From: Ashinkailepas kermadecensis
Lineage: Eukaryota > Arthropoda > Thecostraca > Neolepadidae
NCBI GenBank assembly: GCA_034440615.1
Contig: JAOTOM010004038.1
Span: 62,001 to 126,000, forward strand
Direction of reading: 5' to 3'
DNA length: 64,000 nt
Part shown: one piece after another, positions 24,707-34,803 of the stretch
How positions within the stretch are numbered: the stretch's first letter is position 1
Layout of the letters: each line of letters starts with the position of its first letter
Notes under the pieces: model-generated
What the model saw: only the letters and a program-made list of their open reading frames with translations
What the model was told of the DNA's origin: nothing
The model's database searches: none
Program-made: the position numbers and the translations under genes

Positions 24707-24826
24707 AGGCACGCACGTGGGTACGCACGCGGGCACGCACGCGGGCACGCACGCGGGCACGCACGCGGGAACGCACGCGGGCACGCACGCGGGCACGCAC
24801 GCGGGCACGCACGCGGGCAAGCACGC
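24707..24826. repeat. 12-bp GGGCACGCACGC array (unit 1)
   Basis: About ten tandem copies of GGGCACGCACGC with few changes. The corresponding tract in unit 2 (30520-30603) is shorter and more diverged. Frames of alternating Arg/Thr or Cys/Val are by-products of the 12-bp period. Confidence 0.9.
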
Positions 24827-25440
24827 GTGTGGATGATGCTGCCTGCAGGCAGCGACGATTTCACCAGAATATAACATCTTGCGCCATTGTACATTCTATT
24901 TAACTTGTCGAGTGAACTATTCACAAGGGACTGTTTACTGAAGAAATGATTTGCCAGATAATTGCCTAGCACTATAACTTTGCACGAAAATTATCCCAGA
25001 AGACCCGAAACGACCGCAACCAGCCGCTCCACGGGCGCGGAACACGTCGTATTCAACCGTTATGCCACAGTCAAGAATGACATCAAGATCTGAATAAGAT
25101 GCAAAAAGAAAGGAAATCCAAATATCTTGCTGAATAGCATTCGCATGTGAAAAAATTACAGTAGAAACGGGCTAACAAATTTAATGAAGCTTTATTGGTA
25201 GCTTAGAACCCACAACTTGCAACAACTTACTTACAAGTGGTGCTGTTCATGTGTCATGCAGTTTGGTGACGGCGATATTCGACGCCCCCGGATGTTCGTC
25301 ATTTCTGTTGATGTCATCAGCCATTCGGCGACATTTCCATCCTGCTCCAAAGACATCCACAACACGTGCAGGTAGATTACCCCTTCCCCAGAACCGACCG
25401 CACAATGACTGTGTACTGCGGAGAAGCGAAAGCACGGCCC

Positions 25441-25545
25441 CACATGCCAATCACTGCCTGCTCTTTGCCACCGCTGTATACAATGGGGTGGAGCAGGCCC
25501 CACATGTCAATCGCCGCGTGCTCTATGTCACCCCTGTATATAAGG
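25441..25545 (+). promoter_or_regulatory. Promoter of peptide gene copy 1: duplicated module with TATA box
   Basis: TATATAA lies at 25537-25543, 52-58 bases before the ATG. The 60 bp at 25441-25500 and from 25501 are direct repeats: each starts CACATGYCAATC, continues with a CNTGCTCTNTG segment and ends in CTGTATA. In the first module this is the TATA-like TGTATACAA (25475), in the second TGTATATAA. The CACATG and CAATC elements may bind regulators. Confidence 0.7.
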
Positions 25546-25594
25546 CGTCGGATCACTAGGGCGTCACTGTCTGTAACAATTCCATAGAGAAAAC

Positions 25595-26456
25595 ATGAAG
25601 CTCGTTGTCCTCATGCTGGTGGTGGCTACTGTGGTCCTCTGTGTCGAGGCCGAAGGTAAGGCTACCTACGTTAGATGTTTGGGACGCCATAAGGAAAGCA
25701 TTAGCACACTTATGGAAGTTAGGTTGTTTTACTTTCATCTTGTCAGAAGCGGAGGCGTAGGTGGTGCATACCACATATTGCTGACTATTTTATCTCATCG
25801 GATCGTAAGCTAACAGTTGTATCCGGTCCACTTTACCTGTGGGTTGGGACTACGGCACACCATATATGCAACTTGCATATTGGGTATATAGTTATCCACC
25901 TACCTATGTAAGAATAAAGCTACAGGTGGGATATGTTGGTCGATGGATATGATGATTATAGGTAATGCCTATGTGCACAAGCTGATTGATAATAGTGTGC
26001 GTGCATTCATTCGTATTGTATAAAGGTTTGATGAAGACTATAAATTGATAAAGAAATGGAATGAATCCAGCTCAAGCTACTTCTGCATGTATTTGGCACT
26101 AAGGCTGCCTGCGAGAATGTGTATGACATGACAATGCTGTTGTTGATTAGTAGCATCACTTATCTGTCAAGCAATCTTTAAAATATAACGATCAGCATCA
26201 GCTAATCCCACCATTTTAACATGCAAAGTTGTTGTTGTAAACCGGGATGAATTATTATTGTATGTGTTCAATTTTCGTTTCTACGACAAAAGCTAGAGAG
26301 TCGATCCGCTATCCAATCCGAATCGGTTTATCTTCACCAGTCTACCCGATCCGATCCTTTTTCCGTGCAGATATCCAACCCGTGTTATGGTCTAGTACTC
26401 ATGTCAAAGCATCTGTTTGCTCTCTGTATGGGTGTTGCTAGTATATACATGTCAAA

Positions 26457-26510
<54 letters not shown>

Positions 26511-28816
26511 CACTCTCTATACTCGTTTATGGATCCTGCGCCTCGAAATATTTTCACAATTTAACACGGGACCAATGGGAGGATATTTGGGTGACGTTTG
26601 CTCCTAACATATTCAACATCCAAAAGTAGAAGCATTAATTTACTAATTATACGCCGATCTCGTTGCTACCAATGTTTTCTAAGATGTTGGGTAGATTAAT
26701 GCATTCTAGTGTATCACCAATTCTTGATGAAAATAGTACTATACACCCATTGCAATTTAGATTCCAGGAAAAGGCAATAGACATGCATGCAAATTGCTCT
26801 GATTCATAATGGGGTAACTAAATCCCTTGTGGACGATAAGTCAACTTGTACCCTTTCTTTGGACTTAAAAATTGCTGGCAAGTAAGCAAGTATTTTGTTA
26901 GAACAAAAACTGTTGCTTTGGGAAGTAGGACAATATGCATAAGCTTGTAAACTCATACCTCTCAAATAGATATCAAAGAGCCAATATATATGACATCCTC
27001 TCCCAACCGCAAAATACCACAATAGGTGTCGCTCAGGGTCCGATTATTGGACCTCTGCTATTTATTCCAAATATTAACGATCTCTGCAATGTTTCCAAGT
27101 TGACAAGTTTTTACTTCTTTGCAGATGATACTGCTTTAGCTAATACAGATAACGACCTTTTTAAATTACAAAATAAGTAGATGAGTTACTACCCAAAATC
27201 ATAGCATGGTTTCAAACCAACCGTTTATCTATAAGTGCTGAAAAACTGGCTAGCGGATAGTTTCTAAGAAACCAGGTGATTACTTTCCTTTAAAAACAAT
27301 TATTTTTCCTATAGCAAGGCACAGCTATGCAATATATATAGGTGCATTCGTCGAAGAAGATCTGTCACGGGAAAGTCATATCAATGTCAGTTCTTCAAAA
27401 CTAAGCAGAAATGTTGGAATTGTTCTAAACTTTAAGCATTTCTATCGAATTATAATTTTCCCCTTCTGCATAACTATTTAACCCTACCATATCTAAATTA
27501 CTGTGCTGTTGTTTGGGGAAGTACTTAACACATTAAGCGTGATAAGATTATTAAGTTGCAGAAATTTTTTTTCAGGATTATGGTTAAAAAGTATTTATAT
27601 CCTGCAAATTAATTGTTTGTAAAGCATAGTCTCCTCAAGTTCCCGGACACAATTGTCTTTACATCTTAATTGGCTTCCTTAGCCAATCATTACCAGCACC
27701 TCTTTGTCGTTCCTTATTTAAATTACATCAACAAGCCGGCCTCAGAGTTTAAAAACACTTTCAACTACCTGTTCTGCCATCAATTATAAGATGCTTTCAT
27801 CTTCCTTTACTGCACCAAAAGCCTGGAATAAAACAATCTGCACTCACTTCCGTAGAATTGAAGGTGTACCGACAATGATTCATTTTGAGAAAAAAAGTAT
27901 ATCAGGTAACATATTACTAGAAAAATGAACTTCGGCAATGAATGTCAGTGCCTATGACGATTTATTCATGATATGTCTGTTTCATTCTGCTCTTTTCCTT
28001 TCTTGTAGCGATTTTCCTGTCGCTCCCTTTTCTCTCGATATTTTTTATTTAGTGTGGTAATATGTTAGAAGAGAAAACGTAAGATAAGAAAGCTATAACC
28101 TTCAGTTTCCTATTAACACCCAAGTACAGACATTCCTGGAGACCCAGGCGACGTTTTTAGCTTTGCTGTTTGTCTGAGATAGCTTCAAATAAATCGTTTT
28201 ACTAATATCTGGTGGCGGGGACTGTCTAACAAGAAACACAAGCGAGGAGTGGTGTAGCCTACCTTGACTCGCTTTACCATGACCTACTTCTCATCCCTGG
28301 AATTTGACGTAATTAGGCCACAAGGATACGGAAGGACACTCCTGGCGACCTATTGATGCGCAGGGGCAAACATAATATCGCTTCCCCCACCCCCACCCCC
28401 ACCCGAAAAAGAGTCCTAGGCTTACATCACCTCTTCTTGTTTCTTATGCTCCTGATAAACTTCCCTTCCGTTCAACAGAAACTCTGCCCAGGGCTGGTCG
28501 CTGCTTTCTTCTTGCTACATCGGTACCACTTGAATGCTTAGGGGCAAGGGTGCGACTTTTCTCCTCCACATTGTCTCCTTACTTAACTTTTTCTTTCTCC
28601 TTTGCTGAGCTGCAAACTGTGCCGTTTTCAGACGAGAAGTGTGACGCCGATCACTGCTGCTTCCACTGCCACGATGCCGACGGTGAAGAGGAGGCGGGCT
28701 GCGACTGCGACTGCAAACATGGCTGTCACAAGAGCGTCAAGGGCTACCACTGCCACGGCGTAGGCGACGACAAGAAGTGCTTCTGCACGGACGACCATGA
28801 CGGCCATGACGACTAA
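25595..28816 (+). CDS. Secreted Cys/His/Asp-rich peptide, copy 1 (two exons)
   Basis: Exons 25595-25655 and 28632-28816 join in phase 1 to give 81 residues. Exon 1 encodes a classic signal peptide (MKLVVLMLVVATVVLC, cleavage probably after VEA) and ends AAG|GTAAGG; exon 2 follows the acceptor CCGTTTTCAG. The mature part of about 60 residues has 11 Cys, several His and many Asp: a CDADHCCFHCH block, then CDCDCKHGCHK, then GYHCHGVGDDKKCFC, and the acidic tail DDHDGHDD. CKHGC (C-x3-C), YHC and CFC (C-x-C) resemble the core of a cysteine-stabilised alpha-beta (defensin-like) fold, but 11 Cys, CC and CDCDC also fit metal binding as in metallothionein-like proteins. I do not recognise an exact family. 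Likely secreted; a metal-binding or antimicrobial role is inference. Neighbours: an almost identical tandem copy downstream. Confidence 0.8.
26460..26509. repeat. (TA)n in intron of copy 1
   Basis: A perfect TA microsatellite that is absent at the matching place in copy 2 (about 32230-32250, which reads GTATATTTCACTC). Confidence 0.95.
26640..27930 (+). mobile_element. CR1-like LINE remnant inside intron of copy 1
   Basis: In broken frames one can read an ISLLPMFSKMLGRLMHS-type RT motif (about 26660), LDLKIAG (about 26863), GVAQGPIIGPLLF (about 27025), then FFADDTAL (about 27115) as the active site, then LPYLNYCAVVWGST (about 27485-27525) and SSFTAPKAWNKTICTHF (about 27800). It is dead by many stops. 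The same element lies at the same place in unit 2, so it inserted before the duplication. Confidence 0.75.
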
Positions 28817-28983
28817 CCAACAACCAACAGGCAACTAACTGCCTACGCGCCGATCGCGACCACACCGAGTCAAGTAAAATGCACGGGGCAACATGGATCT
28901 GAACGCACGGACGACATGGCGGAGGCGCGGAATGAGAACGCACAACGTTACGTTCGGAGCAGCGTGGCGCGCTGCGCCGGTAT

Positions 28984-29133
28984 CGATGGCGAATGCTGGC
29001 GGACGCCTGTTGTTGACGGTGAATACTGGAGGACGCTGGCTGTTGATGGCGAACGCTGGCGGACGCCAGTTGTTGACGGTGAATACTGGAGGACGCTGGC
29101 TGTTGATGGCGAATGCTGGCGGACGCTGGTTAT
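28984..29133. repeat. 30-bp array after copy 1 stop
   Basis: Five 30-bp units alternate GTTGATGGCGAATGCTGGCG and GTTGACGGTGAATACTGGAG, each followed by a GACGC segment. It begins about 170 bp after the stop, perhaps in the 3' untranslated region. The matching array in unit 2 is 37858-38010. Confidence 0.85.
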
Positions 29134-29449
29134 CACCAGAGGGTTTATATGTCGACGACGGTTGACGCTGGGTGTCAAATATATCCTTTGGTTGGTTGGT
29201 TATTGGAGCTTCAGGGCGCATCGACGATGATTGACGCAGTACGTCTGGTTCATCGACGATGGCTCATATTACGCAGGATATGCACGATATGTCGACGATG
29301 ACTGATGCCGTTTGGCAGTGCATGGCGTTCATGACCGGCAGCCGAGCTTCACGGTATCGACGACATTCGACAACAGCCATCTGATGTACCGATGGTTATG
29401 CCAAGCAGCTTCGCCACCAGGGGGACGGGGGACAACCCCCCCCCCCCCC

Positions 29450-30460
29450 TCCTCAAACTTGAAACGAAACCTTTTTTCAACACTTCAACACTGCGTTTTA
29501 GCAATGTTCGGTGGCTTCGTCGCGATTTCTGGCTACGTGGCTACGTCCGTCGTGATTTTTGTTTGGCCTCGGCGCGTGTATCAGTTGACCCTACACGCGA
29601 ACTTTCTGTGCTGGCCGCAATTTTTCGTGACCTCCTCCAATTTTTTTCCGAAGTCCGGGACCCGGAGTGATTTTTTTCGGCGCCTGCCACGATTTGTCGA
29701 GCGCTGGTACGTATGTTCGCCCCTACGCGATTTTTGGAGGAATTTCGCGTGATTTTTAGGCTCTGGAGCGATTTCATGATGTTCAGAATACCTGCTCATT
29801 TTGGAGGCAACGACTTAATTTTTGCTCGGGTCACGATGCGATGTGTGTTCTAATTTATATTTACTTGTGGACACGATTATAATTTTTGGGTCACCAGTGC
29901 GATTTTTCGGGATCACGGGCGAGAACTTTCGGGCCGAGCGCAAAACTTTCGGGACCAGATTCGAGTTGTTGAGCCACCTGGTGAGTTTTTGAGACCCTGT
30001 TGTATGTATTTGGGGGTCCCGACTGAAATTTTGGAGAGACTCGACGATAATTGTTAGAACCTGGCGCGATTTCCTATGGTCCCGGCACTATTATCGGAAG
30101 CCGGCGCGAGTTGCGAGGTTCCAGCTGTATTTAATCAGGGCCCACGGCGTGAATTTTTGGAGGACACGACGATAATCATTTGAGTTCCACCGCGATGTTT
30201 TGGGCCCCCAGTGTGATTTTTTGCAGCCATGTGAGTGTTTGTAGGGATTCGATGCTATCTTTTGTCTCCGGCGCGGGTTCCCGAGGTCCTAAAGCGATAT
30301 GGTCGATGCACCCTGAAGGCCAAATAACTAACTAAATAACGCGTTTCGGGGCCCCGCTGTACTTAGCTAGAGCATGATGCGAACATTGTGTAGCCCCGAG
30401 GGAGAATTTTGGAGCGCATTGCGATTTTTCGGACACTTGCGGGAGTTTTCGTGGAGCCAC
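29450..30460. repeat. Degenerate ~28-bp phrase array, unit 1
   Basis: Variants of GCGCGATTTTTCGGGNCCC and GGCGCGAGTTTTGAGG recur every 25-35 bases for about 1 kb, with no exact period and no gene. Near 30299 there is a short text like the I-element tail (GGTCGATGCACCCTGAAG then CCAAATAACTAACTAAATAA). Confidence 0.65.
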
Positions 30461-31228
30461 ACTATTTACTTGGGCAGCTCACATGGGCAGCTACCTTGTA
30501 ATGGCACGGCGCACGGAGGCACGCGCGCGGGTACGCACGCGGGCACACACGCGGGCACGCACGAAGGCACGCACGTGGGTACGCACGTGAGTACGCACGC
30601 AGGTGGATAATGCTGCCTGCAGGCAGCGACGATTTCACCAGAATATAACATCTTGTGCCATTGTACTTTGTATTTAACTTGCCCAGTGAACTATTAATGC
30701 GGGACTGTTTACTGAAGAAATTATTTTCCAGAACTATTCCACCAGAAAGTTCCTTGGCACTATAACTTTGTACGAAAATTATCCCAGAAGACCCAAAGCG
30801 ACTGCAACCAGCCGCTCTACCAGCGCGAAACCCGTTGTATTCAACCGTTATGTCACAGTCAAGAATTACATCAAGATCTGAATAAAATGCAAAAAGAAAG
30901 TAAATCCAAATGTCTTGCTGAATAGCATTCACATATGCAAAAAATGCAATAGTAACGCGCTAGCGATTTAATGGAGCTTTATTGGAAGCTTAGAGCTCAC
31001 AACTTGCAACAACTTACTTACAAGTGGTGTTGTTCAGGTGTCATGCAGTTTGGTGACGGCGACATTCGACGCCCACGGATGTTCGTCATTTCTGTTTGAT
31101 GTCATCAGCCATTCGGCGACATTTCCACCCTGCTCCAATGACATCCACAACACGTGCAGGTAGATTACCCCTTCCCCAGAACCGACCGCACAATGACTGT
31201 GCACTGCGGAGGAGCGAAAGCACGGCCC

Positions 31229-31332
31229 CACATGTCAATCACTGCTTGCCCTTTGCCACCCCTGTGTACAATGGGGCGGAGCAGGCCCACATGTCAATCA
31301 CCGCCTCCTCTGTGTCAACCCTGTATATAAGG
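31229..31332 (+). promoter_or_regulatory. Promoter of peptide gene copy 2: duplicated module with TATA box
   Basis: TATATAA is at 31324-31330, 53-59 bases before the ATG. CACATGTCAATC starts at 31229 and again at 31288, so the ~60-bp promoter module is duplicated here as in copy 1; the duplication of the module therefore predates the gene duplication. The upstream TATA-like site is TGTGTACAA, further from a real TATA box than in copy 1. Confidence 0.7.
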
Positions 31333-31382
31333 CGTCGGATGAGCAGGAGCAGCACTTTGTGCAACAATTCCATAGAGAAAAC

Positions 31383-34300
31383 ATGAAGCTCGTTGTACTC
31401 ATGCTGGTGGTGGCTACTGTGGTCCTCTGTGTCGAGGCCGAAGGTAAGGCTACCGATGTTAGAGGTTTGGGACGCCGTTAGGAAAGCATTAGCACACTTA
31501 TCCAAGTTGGGTTGTTTTATTTTCACCTCGTCAAAAGCGGAGGCGTAGGGGTGCATACCACGTATTGCTGACTATTTTCTCGCATCGGATCATAGGCTAA
31601 CAGTTGTATCCGGCTCACTTTACCTGTGGGTTCGGACTACGGCACACCATATATGCAACTTGCATATTGGGTATGTAGTTATCTACCTACCTATGTAAGA
31701 ATAAAGCTACAGGTGGGATATGTGGGTCGCTGGATATGATGATTATAGGTAATGCCTATGTGCACAAGCTTATTGATAGTAGTGGTATTGCATTCATTCG
31801 TATTGCATGAAGGTTTGATGAAGACTATAAATTGCTAAATAAATGGAATAAATCCAGCTCAAGCTACTTCTGCATGTGTTTGGTACTAAGGCTGCCTGCG
31901 AGAATACGTATGCCATGACAATGCAGTTGCTGATTAGTAACATCACATCAATTTGTCAAACAATCCTTAAAATATAACGATCAACATCAGGTAATCCCAC
32001 CATTTTAACATGCAAAGATGTGGTTGGAAACCCGAATGAATTATATTATATGTGTTCAATTTTCGTTTCTACGACAAACGCTAGAGAGTCGATCCACTAC
32101 CCAATCCGTATCGGTTTATCTTCACCAGTCTATCCGATCCACTCGGTTGTCCGTGCCGATATCCAACCCGTGTTATGGTCTAGTACTCATGTCAAAGCAT
32201 CTGTTTGCTCCCTGTATGGGCGTTGTTTTTGTATATTTCACTCTTATGTATCTATGCTCGTTTATGGATCCTGGGCCTCCAAATATTTTCATAATTTATC
32301 ATGGGACCCATGGGAGGATATTTGGGTGACGCTTGCTCCTGACATATTCCACGTCCAAAAGAAGAAGCATTAATTTACTAATTATAAGCCAATCTCGTTG
32401 CTACAAATGTTTTCTAAGATGTTGGGTAGATTAATACACTCTAATGTATCACCAATTTTTAATGAAAATAGTACCATACACCCATTGCAATTTCTAATCC
32501 AAGAAAAAAGCCGTAGCACATACATGCAAATTGCTCTGATTCATAATTCGGTAACTACATCCCTCGTGGACGATAAGTCAGCTTGTACGCTTTCTTTGGA
32601 CTTAAAAATTGCTGGCACAGTAAGCAAGTATTTTGTTACAACAAAAAGTGTTGCTTTGGGAATTAGGGCAATATGTATAAACTTGTAAACTCATACCGCT
32701 CAAATAGATATCAACAAGCGCCTTCGACGCTTGCTCTGCTGCGTTAAGATAACAATGTGATGTTGGTTTCATGTGAATCGGTCACATGGTTGTTCGGTCG
32801 CTATGCCATTTTTAGTTGAATTCATTTCCCTCCTTCAGATTATTTATTTCAATACAAATCCCTCCCGCGAAAGTGGTTCCGCCACGAAGCCTTGGTATTT
32901 TTTCACCCAATCGTGAAAAATGCTGAAGAACGTCACTTCTGCTTTTCACACCCTCCTCGCGTGCGCGTGACGCGTGACCCGGAAACGGTTGTCATGGCGA
33001 TGTTGGCAATTGTCGTGGCAACACTAAGGTGTTGGTTTGGTGATGATCGGTCCAGTGGTTGTCGAGATATGACGCTCTGAATCGGGTCGATCGTGATCGC
33101 TAAAATTGGTGAAAAAATCCCCGTTTTACATGCTATTCCTATGGGCGGCCGATGACCCGTCCTCTCAGGCCCCCGTGACACTCACGCACAGCACGTTGAC
33201 CCGATCGTGACGACATTTTGTCCAGTGGATAGCCAACATTTGGGGCTTTCACGTGATGTCAGCCATATTTTGTTAGCTTTGTTGTGAGCCGTGCTAGGCT
33301 CCAATATGCGCACGTCGCGTCCTTCGCATGCAATTTTCAAAATCACATGTTAAACCAGTGAAGGGGTCGTGCTAACTTTGGGCACGTGCCCGGCATACAC
33401 TCCACGACAATGAAACTCGGCACAGCACATCATATCGGTCGATTGTCTGTCAGCTGTGAAAATTCAAAGCACGTGCGACCATAGTTTGACCTACACACGA
33501 TGGCAATCCACAAAAGGACAAAAGACGACAGACAGACAAACAAACATACTTTTTACTCAAATAGTATAATAGAGATAGAGAAGATAGAGATAGAGATAGA
33601 GAAGAGACAAGCGCTTTCGGCACTTGCTCCGCCGCGTTAAGCGAATAATTTGATGTTGGTTTCATGTGAATCGGTCATATGGTTCGACCGCTATGCCAAT
33701 TTTAGTGGACTTCATTTCCCTGCTCCCCAATATTTTTATTTAAATAATCACCCGCGGAGGTGTCGCCGCCGCGAATGCGTGCGCCAACATCGTTTTATCG
33801 ACTGCTGGCTGAACATCGTGGGAATCGGTGGTCAGGCGGTTCACGTGTTCAAGCGTAAATTGACGGCGAAAAATGTCGTTTGGTAATGGTTGCGGGCATC
33901 GACGATTGCAAACAAACTATTTGTGATGGGGAAAATACGAAGATCCCGTGAGCATCACAAAAATCGGGCTATCTGCGCATACAACTTTCTCCGCGAAATG
34001 TCATCGGACAGTGGTGTGAGGACAGTGTAAAGCGGAAGCCTTTCCACGGACCGAAACACGTGCAGCCCGTGTGACGATGACGGCGCCCGTGAACACTGCA
34101 GCCACCCATTGTCAATAGGAAAAGGGTAGCCGGTACGTGGGCCCAGGTGGTTAAAGTGACGGCAAGTCGCCAAGTTGAGCCGTTTCCGAGAACCCGACCC
34201 AATCGTGAAAAACGCTGAAAAACGTCACTTCCGATGTTCACACTGCCCTCGCGTGCGGATGACACGTGACCCGAAAACAGTTGCCATGGCGATGCTGGCA

Positions 34301-34726
34301 ATTGTCGTGGCAACACTAAGGTGTTTGTTTGGTGTCGATCGGTCCATTGGTTGTCGAGATATGGCGCTCTGAATCGTGTCGATGTGGGTGGCCGATGACC
34401 GGTCATCTCAGGTCCCCCGTGACGCTCCCGCGCAGCACGTTGACCCGATCGTAACATTTATTCCAAATATTAACGATTTCTGCAATGTTTCCAAGTTGAC
34501 AAGTTTTTACTTCTTTGTAGATGATACTGCTTTAGCTATTACAGATAACGACCATTTTAAAATACAAAATAAGTAGATGAGTTAGTACCCAAAATTATAG
34601 CATGGTTTCATACCAACCGTTTATCTATAAGTGCTGAAACACTGGCTAGCAGATAGCTTCTAAGAAACCAGGTGATACTGTCATTAAAAAACAATTTATT
34701 TTTTCCTATAGCAAGGCACAGCTATG

Positions 34727-34803
<77 letters not shown>

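Larger units (their letters stand above)
24664..30473 (+). repeat. Large tandem duplication, unit 1 (~5.8 kb)
   Basis: Unit 1 starts at the GGGCAGCTACCTTGTAATGG phrase and ends just before the same phrase at 30474. It matches unit 2 along its whole length, including promoter, both exons, intron and 3' arrays. It lacks the two insertions found in unit 2 and is therefore probably closer to the ancestral layout. Confidence 0.9.

Noticed and set aside
24664..24903. Arg/Thr- and Cys/Pro-rich frames
   Set aside because: Produced by the 12-bp GGGCACGCACGC repeat.
25231..25503. Minus-strand 90-codon frame near the peptide promoter, with AATAAA downstream on minus
   Set aside because: It overlaps the duplicated promoter modules, has no recognisable motif, and the corresponding frame in unit 2 has a different length and sequence. 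The AATAAA may be chance.
28550..28631. In-frame extension upstream of exon 2 starting MRLFSSTLSP as an alternative start for the peptide
   Set aside because: This stretch is the pyrimidine-rich intron end before the CCGTTTTCAG acceptor. Copy 2 has the same frame, but the signal peptide exon with a consensus donor in matching phase and a TATA box upstream is a better start.
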